64,000 nucleotides of DNA from a candidate division WS6 bacterium OLB21 (GCA_001567305.1 JYPD01000025.1:116085-180084); one strand, 5' to 3'; positions 9,634 to 20,213 are shown, counted from the stretch's first letter. Numbers and translations are program-made. Notes: generated from the letters alone by a model not told the origin.

Positions 9634-10713
9634 AGTTTGCCGAATCAATTATTTTGGAAAGCTTGTCTGCGCTTTTTTCCCAGCTGTAGTTGTCAGATAG
9701 ATAATCCGGCTGGATTTTGATTTTTTTTCCTTAACCAAAGAAACCAAACCCGTGCCAATGCTTTCTACACTTTGCTGATTGCAATAACGAACTTTGTCGC
9801 CTAAGGTTTCATGAAAGATTGGAATATCTGAAACGAGTAGGGGGAAGACCATGATAAAAGCGCTTCAATCGGAGGAATCCCGAAACCTTCGTAATGGCTA
9901 ATGTATACAAACGCTTTGGCCTGACTGTAGAGCATTGAAAGATCTTCGTCAGCAATGTATCCGGCAAGTATAACTTTCTTTTCTAGATTGTTTTCGATTA
10001 TTGTTTTGTATATCTCCTCAAAATACCAACCTTTTTTTGCCAACAATGACTAATGGAATATTTAATTGATCCTTGTATTTCGCATATGCTGTAATAAGAT
10101 TAATGTAGTTTTTTCTGGGTTCTAATGTGCCAACGCTGAGAATGAATTCGGCCGGCAGGCTTTGAATTAACTCAGATGCAAGGACATCTTTGGAAGACTT
10201 GGTTATCCAGGGATTTAGACCTGGGTAGAGGACCTCAATATCATTTCGTTTTTGTTTTGAATATTCTTCAAGCTCCTTTTTAATTGTATTTGAGACTGTA
10301 ACGATCTTCCAGGCTTTTTTCATAGCCTTTGACAGAGATCTTTTATACTTAAATGCTGCTAAAGCAGGGAAGTAGTTCGGGAATTTCAGGGGCGCGATAT
10401 CATGCACAAACTGTATTGTTTTTGGGAAATACCAACTAAATGAATGATTTGATGGAGAAATAAAAATATCTACCGAGTGTTTTTTTGCATGTTTTGCCAC
10501 GGCTTTAATCCAGCGTTTTCCTGAAAAGGGAAGACTTCTGTTTACTTTTATGACAACATTTTTTGTATGTGGGAGAAGCCGAGGAGTTCGTGTATAAACA
10601 ATGTACTCATTTTTCTTGTCGTGTTCTACGAGTTCGGAGACTAAATTTATAGTGTATTGACCTATACCTGCAGGAGAGTCTTCGACAGGTGATAAATCTA
10701 TAGCAATTTTCAT
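9614..10713 (-). CDS. GT4 glycosyltransferase, three frame breaks
   Basis: Restored length is about 365 residues, normal for a mannosyltransferase-like GT4. It starts MKIAIDLSPVEDSPAGIGQY, has FILSVGTLEPRKNYINLI and AFVYISHYEGFGIPPIEAL (donor site), then LLVSDIPIFHETLGDKVRY. Breaks lie in a 7-T run near 10031-10037, a 5-G run near 9840-9845 and an 8-T run near 9720-9727. The last break hides the true C-terminus, which reads SDNYSWEKSADKLSKI and stops at 9614, inside the start of the GtrA gene. Three breaks, all in homopolymers, point to sequencing error rather than decay. Start codon overlaps the stop of the upstream GT2 gene. Confidence 0.8.
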
Positions 10714-11403
10714 TTATTAAATCTTAATCTAAGTATCTGACTCATTATATCGATTCCATCTTTCAAATTGATTTTCTTTCCGTCTTTTTTGCCTCTGGGG
10801 AAATATTCAATATCTAGTTCTTTAATTTTCCATTTCTTTTTTAGGGCTTTTACTACCCATTCAATTTCTAGGCCAAATCTTTCAGATTCAATATGCAGAG
10901 ACTTGAAGCTGTTTAACTTGCAGAGTTTGTATGCGCATAAAGGGTCTTTAATGCTCCTGCCAAAGCAAATAAACAGCATTATTCTTGTGATAAATCTGGC
11001 TAGTTTCGTAACGAAATTCACCTTATCTCTTAGTAGTCTGCTACCTGCAACCATATCCACCTTATCTGTATTTATGATATGAAGCATTCGCAGAATGTCC
11101 TGCGGGTCGAGTTCGGAGTCGGCATCTTCAACGATCATGTATTTACCTTTGGCATGGGCTGCACCATTAAGAACAGCAGCGCCTTTACCTTTATTTTTGG
11201 CATGAAGTATTAGTTTTAGCCTAAGTTCGGGCTGCAGTTTTTTTTAATAATTCCCTACTTCCGTCTGTGGAATAATCATCGATAACGATGATTTCTTTGT
11301 CGACATCAAGTTCGTGTATCGTTCTTACAACATGCTCGACCGTCTTTATCTCGTTCCAGACAGGGATAATGATACTGATTTCAGGTTGTCGAATTTTAAG
11401 CAT
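10710..11403 (-). CDS. Dolichyl-phosphate-mannose-synthase-like GT2 (one frameshift)
   Basis: A soluble GT-A enzyme likely to charge a polyprenyl-phosphate with a sugar. Restored length is about 230 residues: ISIIIPVWNEIKTVEHVV at the start, IIVIDDYSTDGSRE (metal site), then GKGAAVLNGAAHAKGKYMIVEDADSELDP (GKG and EDADxELDP are the DPMS-type motifs). The break is an extra A in the 8-base run at about 11238-11245. Start is ATG 11403 (MLKIRQPEIS), overlapping the GalE stop by 8 bp; the longer open frame upstream runs inside galE and is not credible. With GtrA and GT4 it fits lipid-linked sugar transfer to a surface glycan. Confidence 0.82.
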
Positions 11404-12397
11404 AATCGGTTTTTGGTCTTTTTTGTTCCCATTCCCAAGCACTGCTAATGATGTCTTCGAGATCGTATTTTGCTTTCCAGCCAATCATTTTTTCAATTTT
11501 GCTTGGATCTGCAATTAAACTTGCTGAATCCCCTATTCTTCTTGGGGCAACTTCATAATTGATTTTTTTGCCTGTAATGGCTTCTGCTGATTGGATTACT
11601 TCAAGAATACTTGTTCCTTTGCCTGTACCAATATTGAATACTTCGAAACCCTTGTTGGCCATGACATAATCTATGCAGGTGGCGTGTGCTTCTGCTAGAT
11701 CAACGATATGAATATAATCCCTAACGGCTGTTCCGTCAGGAGTATCATAATCGTTTCCGAAAACCTTCATGACAAAATCGTCTGTAGTTAAGCCATGAAG
11801 TAGTCTTGGTATGAGGTGGGTTTCTGGGTTGTGTCGTTCTCCGATAAGGCCGTTATAGGAGCCTGCAGGATTGAAGTATCTAAGTGCAACAACATTTACA
11901 TCGGCAAAATTCGCATAACTTCTAAGAATCTCTTCTGTGACATATTTAGTCATGGCATAAGGGTTCTCTAAGCTGATTTTGTCAGTTTCTTTAATGGGGA
12001 CAGATTCAGGTGTGCCGTAAACTGCAGCAGATGACGAGAAGATGAAGTTTTTGTTCCCGTTAGCGATCAAGGCATCAAATAGAAATTGGCTACCAACAAC
12101 ATTATTATTAACAAAGGCCACTGGTTTTTCAGTTGAAATGCCAACTTCGATAGATGCTGCAAAGTGTATAACTGCATCAAAGGTTCGGTTTTCAAGAGCA
12201 TGTTGCAGTTCTTGCTGGTTTTGAAGTTCGAGCTTTAAAAGTTCAAAATCCCCTGCTTCAGATCTTAGGGTCTCGAGTATGTCTTCTTTGTGTTTTTGCA
12301 GATGATCGAGAATTGTGACTTTATGACCTGCCTTGATTAGTGTCAGTGCAGTATGTGAGCCTATATAACCCGCTCCTCCTGTGATAAGAATGTTCAT
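11396..12397 (-). CDS. galE: UDP-glucose 4-epimerase
   Basis: Interconverts UDP-glucose and UDP-galactose (or the N-acetyl forms) in the cytoplasm, using bound NAD. Length is 333 residues, typical. ITGGAGYIGSHTA at residues 4-16 is the Rossmann loop; SSSAAVYG and YAMTK carry the catalytic Ser and the YxxxK pair; RYFNPAG, RDYIHIVDLAEAH and NIGTGKGTS follow in the family order. Intact. It starts 11 bp after aclA on the same strand and overlaps the next GT2 gene by 8 bp, so it supplies sugar nucleotides for this locus. Confidence 0.96.
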   Translation of the reverse strand: MNILITGGAGYIGSHTALTLIKAGHKVTILDHLQKHKEDILETLRSEAGDFELLKLELQNQQELQHALENRTFDAVIHFAASIEVGISTEKPVAFVNNNVVGSQFLFDALIANGNKNFIFSSSAAVYGTPESVPIKETDKISLENPYAMTKYVTEEILRSYANFADVNVVALRYFNPAGSYNGLIGERHNPETHLIPRLLHGLTTDDFVMKVFGNDYDTPDGTAVRDYIHIVDLAEAHATCIDYVMANKGFEVFNIGTGKGTSILEVIQSAEAITGKKINYEVAPRRIGDSASLIADPSKIEKMIGWKAKYDLEDIISSAWEWEQKRPKTDYA

Positions 12398-12408
12398 AGA
12401 TGTTTGAA

Positions 12409-14192
12409 TTACATGTAAAGTATATCATCCCAGGCATGTCGGTACAGCCCTTGTTTTAGTCGTTTTTGATCTAGTGCATGTCCGATTATTCCGATTGATC
12501 TGCTTAGCGCAAACAAACCGTTAAGCATTCCTGCATCTACAATTTCTTCTATCTCGGTTTGTGTGAATCGACTTGATTTTAGAATATCAAGAAAGATTGC
12601 AGCAGTTGCACCATCGACATTCAGAATCAAGTTATTCTTCTTTTTTAGTGTTTCCTGTTCAACAGCCAGTGCGTAGTTTAAATACCTTGTGGCTTTTAGA
12701 TTCTGTTTAGCAAATTTTCTAAGTAATAATACCCGCTTGTCAGGATTAAGAGAGGTTCGAATCTTGTGACCAATCCCAAGTATAAGCTCACCTTTATTTT
12801 TCATTTCGTCGATAAATTCACGAGGCGAGATTTTTTCTTTGGTCGCAGGAAAGCATCCATTTAGCAGCTCCATCAAGAGCTCCTCCATGTCTTGGCCCGA
12901 TAGTAGTAAGACCAGCTATTAAGCTGTCGATGACATCTTTCCCTGCTCGTGCAGTAACAATCGCGTTATGTGCAGTTGCAACCGCAGGTCCGTGATCGGC
13001 CATAAGTTTAACTGCGAGTTCAAGAAAATCTTCCCCGACTTTGTTTAATTTTCCCTTAAACCACAGTTGATTGAGTAAGAAACCAATTGATCTTGATACA
13101 AAAGAGCTTATCTCTTTTTTATTGTATAAAGGTTCAGCGCCTCGGTCGTCTGATATTGAGCTGACGATGCTTGTAGGTCTTCGAAAACTTGTTGATAATT
13201 GTGGACTGATTTGACTCGGCTCTTTGTATTCTTTGTCGCTAAGCACAAATTTTGTGAAGACATCGTTAATTGTCTTCCCAAGTTCGTTAAAAGATTTTGG
13301 AATATATGCGCCTGCATTTTTCAAGGCAGTATTTTTTGCTTGTGCCGATTCTTGATCATTCCCCGATCTTGCGTTGGCGTGACCAAATTGGACTTCGGAG
13401 TTGAATTGGCTAGCAACAGTTCCGCTTACCCATGCCACAATTGGTTTTGTAATCTTACCAGAAGTTATTGCCTCGGCCACTTCAATTTCTGCTTTGCCTC
13501 CGATTTCGCCAAGCATGACAAGCATCTTTGTTTGTGGATAACTATGTAGTCGCAGAAGATTTTCTAATAAGGTCGTCCCAGGATAAGTATCACCACCAAC
13601 TGCTATGCCTTCGCTCACCCCATCGCTGTTTTGGCTGATAATATGATACATCTCAAGTGACATTCCTCCAGACACTGTAACTACACCAACGCTTCCGGGG
13701 CGATATAGTTTTGCACTTACAATGCTTTCTATAGAACCTGCTGTGTTTCCTATTCTGAATGATCCTGGTTTGATTCCCCCAACTGTTGCCGGTCCGATAA
13801 ACCAAACATTATTCAGTTTCGCAAGCCTGATTAATTCTCTGGTTTGGTTTTCTGGCATTCCTTCTGCAGTAACTGCTACAGTGCGAATGCTATCTTGCAG
13901 AATTGCTTCTTTTGTCGAGACAAACGCAGAACGCATCGAAGCGAAGCTTACAAACACATCTGCCCGTGCATGGTTCTTACATGCTTCGGCAATCGAATCA
14001 TAAACCGGTATTAGTATTTCGGAACTTCCGAAAAATGCTTTGTGCAATCCAGATGATCCTTTGTGCACAATTGCTACAATGCTAGGGTTCTCTCTTCTGC
14101 AAAGCCAGTCATAATCGAGCATATGTTGGATAGGTTCAGGGTGAAGATTGTAAAAAAATTGCCTGTGTTTGTTTACTGAATAGTTCTTTCAT
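12409..14192 (-). CDS. aclA: ATP-citrate lyase large subunit (AclA), two frameshifts
   Basis: With AclB cleaves citrate to acetyl-CoA and oxaloacetate using ATP and CoA. Restored length is about 594 residues, close to the 608 of Chlorobium AclA. Evidence: MLDYDWLCRRENPS near the N-terminus, QFGHANARSG at about residue 270 carrying the phosphorylated His, then the citrate-synthase-like part with IGPRHGGALDGAA, LGIGHKIRTSLNPDKRV, LILNVDG and LDQKRLKQGLYRHAWDD. Breaks are a CCC run near 14141-14145, which hides the start ATG at 14192, and an A-run near 12832-12838. The start overlaps the AclB stop by one base (TAATG). Subunit split as in bacteria and plants. Catalytic residues look intact. Confidence 0.88.
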
Positions 14193-15469
14193 TATAGTTT
14201 GTTAACTGCTAATTCAATTATGTGTGTCATATAAGTTTCTGGTCCAAACACATGAGCTTCTATGTCTAGATTTTGCATTTCGGTCTTCATCAATTGAAGT
14301 CCTTCTTCGTAATTAGGTCCACCTCGTCGAACAAAAATTACGATCCCTTGTCTCTTGATCTGTTGAGAGTTCTGTTTTATTGCAGATATAAGTCCAATAA
14401 ATGTTTTCTTGATATCTGTGAAATTGGCTATCCCCCCTCCAATAATTAAAACTTTCTTCTTGGCTTTGCTATTGAGCATCAGTTTAATCACAATGTCGGC
14501 ATATTCCTCTGTTTCATCTGTGCTTGGGTTTCCGCTATATTCCCCATAATTTGCTAACTGATTTGCAAAACCCAGGTCTCCAACTGTATCTGCAAAGATA
14601 ACGCTTCCTCCTCCCCCCGATGTCAGCATCCAGATACTACCGTTTCTATTTAGAACTTTAAGTTTTAACGAGGCTCCCGATTTTGAGTCAATCTGTTCTA
14701 CAACAAGCTCCTCTGGAAGTGCTTCTCCTCCGAAGGGTTTAGGGAAAGTTATCCCCGCTCGACCCCAAATCAGCGAGTTTTTGTAGTACGCTGTATCATC
14801 AAGTCTGGCGACGCAATCAAGCATTTGTATGCCTTGGTCGGTTAGTACAAACGGATTAATTTCTAGGTATGTAAAATCTAGTTCGCAATATAATTGATAG
14901 AGTGCATCAATGAATGTGAGGACTATATCTTTCTCGTTCTCTGAAAGTTGAGCCGATATTTTGTCTAAGACAAGTTTTGGTAAAGGAGTAGGCTCGATTG
15001 TAAATGGAATCTTCAACTCAATTGTGTCATTCCAATTCTCTTCAATATCTACTCCGCCCTTATTTGAGAAATAAATCACATTGTGATCTCTTTGGCTACT
15101 AATAGACAGGTAGAATTCCTTCTCGTGAGGGATTTTGGGCTCAACCAGAAAAGTGAAAAGCTTTCCTTGTATTGTCCTGACACTTGAAACTTGTAGTTTT
15201 ATTGTTTGAGAAGACTTCTGTTTAATCCACTGAATTATTTCAGTTTTGTTATTACTCATAAAGATTAAGTTGTTCTTGCCCCTTTTGCCGAATAACTCGT
15301 CGGGCTTTGCTACATAGCCGTTATCGAAATCCGGAAGACTGATGCTATCGACATTGTCCGGTGTAATCTGAACTCCTTGGTACTCTTGGAAAAAATGATC
15401 TGTATATTTGCTAATATTCTGGTGAATAAGTTTCTTGGCAGAGAATTCTTGTATTGCTTTTTGTGCCAT
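14192..15469 (-). CDS. aclB: ATP-citrate lyase small subunit (AclB)
   Basis: Corresponds to the N-terminal half of animal ATP-citrate lyase (ATP-grasp plus CoA-binding fold). From ATG 15469 it is about 425 residues and begins MAQKAIQEFSAKKL, as family members do (MAxKAIxE). Later parts include LDFTYLEINPFVL, DCVARLDDTAYYKN, IWMLTSGGGGSVIFADTVGDLG, ANYGEYSGNPSTDET and FVRRGGPNYEEGL, all matching the family order. The open frame extends upstream to 15628 but that piece overlaps the restored end of the kinase-like gene and reads as noise. No break seen. Its presence with AclA and no other citrate-cycle gene in the window is notable. Confidence 0.92.
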   Translation of the reverse strand: MAQKAIQEFSAKKLIHQNISKYTDHFFQEYQGVQITPDNVDSISLPDFDNGYVAKPDELFGKRGKNNLIFMSNNKTEIIQWIKQKSSQTIKLQVSSVRTIQGKLFTFLVEPKIPHEKEFYLSISSQRDHNVIYFSNKGGVDIEENWNDTIELKIPFTIEPTPLPKLVLDKISAQLSENEKDIVLTFIDALYQLYCELDFTYLEINPFVLTDQGIQMLDCVARLDDTAYYKNSLIWGRAGITFPKPFGGEALPEELVVEQIDSKSGASLKLKVLNRNGSIWMLTSGGGGSVIFADTVGDLGFANQLANYGEYSGNPSTDETEEYADIVIKLMLNSKAKKKVLIIGGGIANFTDIKKTFIGLISAIKQNSQQIKRQGIVIFVRRGGPNYEEGLQLMKTEMQNLDIEAHVFGPETYMTHIIELAVNKL

Positions 15470-15554
15470 TATTATTTCAGGACTGATATTAATTCCGACT
15501 TCGCTTTTTTTGAAGCGAGCGTCAGGCAATAAACCATATTCTATACTGTCTGGA

Positions 15555-16395
15555 TCAGTTTCGTGATGCGTTAGTTTGAAAAAAATCTTCAATATTTTCT
15601 GCGAATGTCTGATTGTATTGTGCAGCAATGCAGGCTCCTTCTCGAAGGTAGAGATAATTTAGTCCCTTCCAGTCGTTTATATTTTTTAATTATTTCAATA
15701 GCGTCTGTATTTGATTTCAGACGATAAAAAGGAGATTCTTCGATGAAGCTGAATAGTTCTCGTTTATCTATGTTATTTAGGAATTGTTCGATCAAGCTTG
15801 CAATTACTCTTCTTTTAGAAGGATATCTGCGAGCTAGGTTAATGTACAGCATATAGACAACGCCGAATCTGTTGTTGTGGCTTAGGATTCTAATATTATA
15901 AAACTCACCTTCAATTTCCGGAACTTCTTGAGTCAAGTGTCCACGATAATTAACTTTTGGTGGCATAAAATCAACATAGCAGAAATCCCCTTCGTGAATC
16001 CTAAATACGCAGTTGCGGATTGCCGTGTCTATTCCTACAGGAAGAATCTCATTATTTGTTGAAGAAAGTAGTGGTTTGTAGATGTCGTTAAGCATTCGTT
16101 CTAGGTACATTTCGAAGTTGCTTTCGTCAACGACATCGACAAAATCTAGTCCTTCAAATTTCTCGATGACTACAAGTTGAAAAAGATTATCCTCTTTCTG
16201 AATCTCGATATTCTCTAATCTTGAAATTGGGATATGAAGATCTTCAAAGGCAGATCTTTGCAGTACGATTCTTTGCATCAGGTCCTCTAGGTCTTGTCTG
16301 TTTAGTGTGGGTAGAGTGTATCTCTTTTCGATATACTTACTTCCAGACTTATCAAATATCCTTAGGTTTGAATAGTATTTTATTTCTTTCGACAT
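15555..16395 (-). CDS. Kinase-fold (DUF6206-like / APH-like) protein, one frameshift
   Basis: About 280 residues. The pattern EKFEGLDFVDVV, PVGIDTAIRNCVFRIHEGDF, YVDFMPPKV recalls protein-kinase-like small-molecule kinases of the aminoglycoside phosphotransferase or DUF6206 sort, where a D-x5-N pair and a YVDFxPP metal site are expected; here the loop reads GIDTAIRNCV. The frame changes near 15655-15662 (GGG run); the restored end reads LNYLYLREGACIAAQYNQT and stops at 15555, leaving 85 bp before AclB. Lies between the guanylyltransferase and aclB on the same strand. Substrate unknown; a sugar or glycan kinase is possible. Function is inference. Confidence 0.6.
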
Positions 16396-16400
16396 TATCT

Positions 16401-17490
16401 TTAGAGAAACTTTTCCAGCTCTGTGTTTTCAAATTCCTTAAGCATGGCCTTTATAGTCGGGATCTGATTTTTATGGCAGACAAGAACAGCATCTGGTGTG
16501 TTGACTACGATATAACCATCTAGACCGATTGTTGTTACTATTTGCTTTTTTACGAAATTGTATACTAGCGAATCTTTGGTCTGGAAGTTGTAAACAAGCC
16601 CTTTTGTTACATTGTCGTCTTCGTTCTCCTGCAGAAATTGTTTTAAGGCATATAGAGTACCGGGGTCAGCCCAATTATACTCTCCGCCAAGAACTAGGCT
16701 AAGGTTGTCGTCCATCTTTTCTAGGATAGCATCATCAAAAGAAATTGATTCCATTGATGGGTATATTTTTGCTAGAACATCACTCTCTTGATCTGTGTCG
16801 AGAGCTTTTTTGTATCGTCATTAACTGCTGATACATTTCTGGCTGATGTGTTTTGTACTGATCAATAATAAAGTTGGGAGTGGTTACAAAATACCCAGGA
16901 TTCCAAAGGTGGGTGTCTTTTTCAAACCACTGTTTGGCATCTTCTAATTTTGGTCGGTAAACAAATCCTGCCTTTTCGTAAATGATAAGTCCGTTATCTT
17001 TGTTTATAATCTTGCCCTTTTTAATCCAGCCAAGGTTTTCGTTAGGGTAGGCAGGTTTCTCTCCAAGAAACAATAGTTTGTTTGGATCCTTTTTGATAAA
17101 GGATTCAGCGACAGAAAGAGCCTTTTTAAAATTCGATTTGTTGCCAATGTAGCCGTCGCTCCACAGAATTGTTGTGGGTTCTGATCCTGCGCCGTGTTTT
17201 GCCAGGGTAATCATCGCCAGTCCTACAGCCGGAGCCAGATCTCTTCTAACCGGTTCGGTAATAATATGATTGAGGGGAAGCGATGGAAAGTTATTTTTAA
17301 CAAGTGCGGCTAGAAGTTCGGTTGTCGGTACATATATTTGATTCCAACCGTACCATTCAGAAAGGTCATCTAGCAGTCGAGCTATTGTGGATTTATTGTT
17401 TATTAAGGGTATAAATTGTTTGGGGTACTTGTTTCTGCTGATTGGCCAGAATCTCGTCCCTGAACCTCCAGCGAATAGAATAATTTTCAT
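16401..17490 (-). CDS. manC: Mannose-1-phosphate guanylyltransferase-like enzyme (one frameshift)
   Basis: Makes GDP-mannose (or a related sugar nucleotide) for the glycan genes downstream. Restored length about 363 residues. LFAGGSGTRFWPISRNKYPKQF at residues 4-24 contains the GGSGTRxWPxSR pyrophosphorylase loop and the PKQF lysine; WSDGYIGN replaces the usual SDH-x-I; WNPGYFV and NWADPGTLYAL are present. The break is in a 6-A run near 16805-16811, where KALDTDQESDVL joins the halves. There is no C-terminal isomerase domain. It ends 6 bp before the kinase-like gene. GDP versus other base specificity is by similarity only. Confidence 0.83.
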
Positions 17491-17558
17491 TAATTTATAA
17501 TGATTAAGTATGAGATTCTAGCACATTGGCACCGATTCAGTCGAAATTGACAAGCCAA

Positions 17559-18539
17559 TTATAGCTTGGAAATGATTTCTGCAATCTTTGCTGGATCATG
17601 CCTGATAAAGCTTCTTGGAACAACATCACTTGATACTCTTTTGAATTCGTGGCCTTCTAGCCATAATTTGTCACGAATGACATTGTAGGCATCTGTGTCA
17701 GCCAGATCGTCTAATACCATTTCCCACTTTTCATCTTGATACTTTTGGTTAATATCTTGAGGAAGTGGAGAATTATTTACAATAACATGATCGATTTCTG
17801 TTCCTAAATACTTCTGAACCTCATTGACAAAATTAGAGGCTCGCCAGCCGTGAGTTTGGTTAAATTTTGTCATCAAATTACATACATAAATGATTTCTGC
17901 ATTTGATTCTTTTATTGCATCTGTAATCCCCTCTACCAGTAAATTCGCCACGATATTGGAATAGATATCGCCAGGTCCAAGCACGATTTTGTCTGCACTT
18001 CGAAGTGCAGCAAGGGCTTTGTCGTATGCCTTGGGTGTAGGCTTTAGATAAGCTCTAGTAACTTTATGTCCGTTCATTAATGGTAGGTTATCAATTTCGT
18101 GCTGGCTTTCTAGTATCGTTCCGTCATCGTATTCGCAACCTAGGGTAATGCTTTCTGTGGTAGATGGGTAAACTTCGCCTCGTACACGCAGTATTTGATG
18201 TGCAATACGCAATGCTTCTGGAATATCTCCTTTCGTAGCTTCGAATAAGCCAAGTAATATAATGTTTCCCACACTATGTCCTTTTAAATCTTTACCTTTT
18301 TCGAAACGGTGCATGAAGACTTTTGCCAGAGCTTCGTTTTCTGCAAGACCAACTAAGGCATCTCTAAAGTCGCCTCCAAAAGAAGGCATTCCATACTCTT
18401 CACGCATTCTGCCAGTGCTGCCTCCATCGTCGGCCATAGCCAAAACAGTAGCTACATCAATATCTGAATAATCTCTAAGTCCGGTAAGTATCATTAATGA
18501 TCCTGTACCTCCACCAAGGGTGACAATTTTTTGTTTCAT
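17559..18539 (-). CDS. yvcK: YvcK/GlmR-type UDP-GlcNAc-binding regulator (CofD-like fold)
   Basis: Family members bind UDP-GlcNAc and link carbon supply to cell-wall synthesis. From ATG 18539 the product is 326 residues: KIVTLGGGTGS at residues 3-13, MADDGGSTGRMREEYGMPSFGGDFR, KGHSVGNIIL, LGPGDIYSNIVANLLVEGI and YVCNLMTKFNQTHGW are all YvcK hallmarks. An upstream open extension to 18617 runs into apbE and is rejected. The fold is shared with CofD of F420 synthesis, but the sequence motifs are those of YvcK. It follows apbE by 34 bp. Confidence 0.92.
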   Translation of the reverse strand: MKQKIVTLGGGTGSLMILTGLRDYSDIDVATVLAMADDGGSTGRMREEYGMPSFGGDFRDALVGLAENEALAKVFMHRFEKGKDLKGHSVGNIILLGLFEATKGDIPEALRIAHQILRVRGEVYPSTTESITLGCEYDDGTILESQHEIDNLPLMNGHKVTRAYLKPTPKAYDKALAALRSADKIVLGPGDIYSNIVANLLVEGITDAIKESNAEIIYVCNLMTKFNQTHGWRASNFVNEVQKYLGTEIDHVIVNNSPLPQDINQKYQDEKWEMVLDDLADTDAYNVIRDKLWLEGHEFKRVSSDVVPRSFIRHDPAKIAEIISKL

Positions 18540-18573
18540 AATTTTATATATACCTGTTCGAGATTGTACATCT

Positions 18574-19475
18574 TTACGAAATGAAACTGAACCCCCTGCT
18601 GCAATATGTAGATCCATCTGCGAATACGATCATTCCTTCTATCTCTTCGGTCGTATCCAGAAGATCTGGGCCTTGTTTTCCGGAGGCAAATAAGATTGTC
18701 GCCCAAACATCGGCAGTTTGCGCATCGTTTGCCAAAGTAAATGTCTGGCTAACCTCGTTGATAGGCATGCCTGTTTTTGGATTTAAAAGGTGATGAAAGA
18801 AACGAACTCTTCTTCCCCAGCCACCAGATGCAGCTAAACTTTGGTTGATAATATTTATGTGGCCAAAGTAGCCACCGCCAACACCTTTGTTTGGAAGCTC
18901 GTGCTGAGCCAGGCCGACAGTCCAAGGGCCATCGGGTTTGCTACCATGAGCTCTAATATCTCCGCCTGCATTGATAATAAAATTATTGACAGGTTCTAAT
19001 ACAGATGCTGCCAGATCGATAGCCAATCCTTTACCGATGCTGCCCAGGTCGACTCCGTTGTCCTGCTTGCAACTTGATTGCCGAGTTGGTTTTGTCAAAT
19101 TTTATGTCTCGAAACGAGGGACGAGTTTTCAGATAGGTTTGAATATTCTTCAATAGGTTCTCGTCTTTGAGCTCTTCATAGTTCGAATCTTTTTTTAAAA
19201 CCATACATCTCAAGTAAATCAATAATTGTAGGATCAAAGGCGCCTTCGGTCAGGGTTGAGTATTGTATTAGTTTTTCTATCAGCGTAAAAAGTTCAGGAT
19301 TTACTTTATGAAAATGACCGCTGTTTCTATTAAGTGATGAAAGCTCGCTAGTTTGATTAAACCTTGTGTATTTTTCGGTTACATAATCAAACTTAGAGAA
19401 GGCCTCTTTGATTAAGTCGCGTGAAGACACCGTTCCCAGGTCAGAGAAAATACGGATTCTAACTTTTGTGTTCAT
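18574..19475 (-). CDS. apbE: FAD:protein FMN transferase (ApbE), two frameshifts
   Basis: Attaches FMN covalently to Thr/Ser of a target flavoprotein outside the membrane. Restored length is about 300 residues. TRFNQTSELSSLN and GAFDPTIIDLLEMYGF in the first part, NGVDLGSIGKGLAID in the middle (VDLGxIxKGxAxD), NFIINAGGDIRAHG and HLLNPKTGMPINEVSQTFTLANDAQTADVWAT at the end, with NPKTG and DAxxADxxAT typical. Breaks are an A-run near 19191-19199 and a second break near 19068-19078. Start ATG 19475 lies 13 bp after the restored end of the cohesin-like gene. No target flavoprotein with an FMN-attachment motif was seen in the window. Confidence 0.85.
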
Positions 19476-19488
19476 ATATATTCTCTCT

Positions 19489-20210
19489 TCAGAGAACTCT
19501 CTTGTTTCTGGCATCGGAGATTTTGCGAAGAGTTAATGCCCCAAGCTTATTAGGAGTAGCCCTAAAACGAGTCCGGCTGGACCGCCAATATCGCCCGTGA
19601 TGCTGTTGTTGGGAAGCCTTGTTGGGAATGCTGTGCCACTTGTAATTATTGTTGGTGTAACTGTTACTGAACTATCTGAAACAGTAATACTTAAACTATT
19701 TGTATATTGAAGAATATCTGTAGAGTTAAGCGTTTGGAGCGAACTATTATTCTTGTTAACTTCTACCTGACCTAGCCCAAGCTGCTTTCCTTTAAAGGTT
19801 ATTCTTGCAACGCTTCTGTTGCTAAAACTTGCCCCTCCTTGTGGACTGGAAGCCTTAAGGTTGATTACTCCATTTGCTTGGTTTACAGAGTTTTCATCGA
19901 CTTCAAAAAAATTATCTAGGTATGCAATTTGTGTATTTGAAACAGCTGGTTGTGCGTCGACGACTTCAAGCAGATTGGGATTATAAACAATTTGCACATT
20001 GTAACTACTTATTTCTTGAGATTTCGAGTCAATAACAATATCTACGGTCATATTCTGCCCAATACCAATTCCGAACTGATCTGTTGTCATGGTAATGCTT
20101 GGACCTGTAACTGTTGTTGGCGTAACTGCTCCTCCGGGAGGATCGAAAGGAATAGTTGGACTAGCGATTTCGTCCAAAGTTTGAGCTTGTGCCGATTGTA
20201 TAATATTCAT
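19489..20210 (-). CDS. Cohesin-like domain surface protein with C-terminal membrane anchor (one frameshift)
   Basis: About 240 residues. SYNVQIVYNPNLLEVVDAQP, VINLKASSPQGG and VARITFKGKQLGLGQVEV follow the cohesin (PF00963-like) beta-sandwich pattern. A Thr/Pro-rich linker leads to a hydrophobic helix GPAGLVLGLLLISLG. A GGGG run at 19544-19547 breaks the frame; restored, the tail reads ALTLRKISDARNKRVL, i.e. helix plus positive residues, and stops at 19489. The N-terminus from ATG 20210 (NIIQSAQAQTLDE) looks like the end of a signal peptide without its hydrophobic core, so a further break or other start is possible. Probably displayed on the cell surface. Confidence 0.65.
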
Positions 20211-20213
20211 TCC

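Noticed and set aside
9614..10713. Programmed frameshifting
   Set aside because: Many unrelated genes break in different homopolymers in both directions; no slippery site plus structure is shared. Sequencing error explains it better.
13722..14003. Antisense open frame inside aclA
   Set aside because: It mirrors a well-conserved coding strand, and its own translation has no family features.
15470..15628. Longer N-terminus of AclB
   Set aside because: The extension overlaps the restored end of the kinase-like gene, and family members start at the MAQKAI-type methionine.
17559..18539. CofD of F420 biosynthesis
   Set aside because: The motifs GGGTGS, DDGGSTGR and GHSVGN are YvcK-type.
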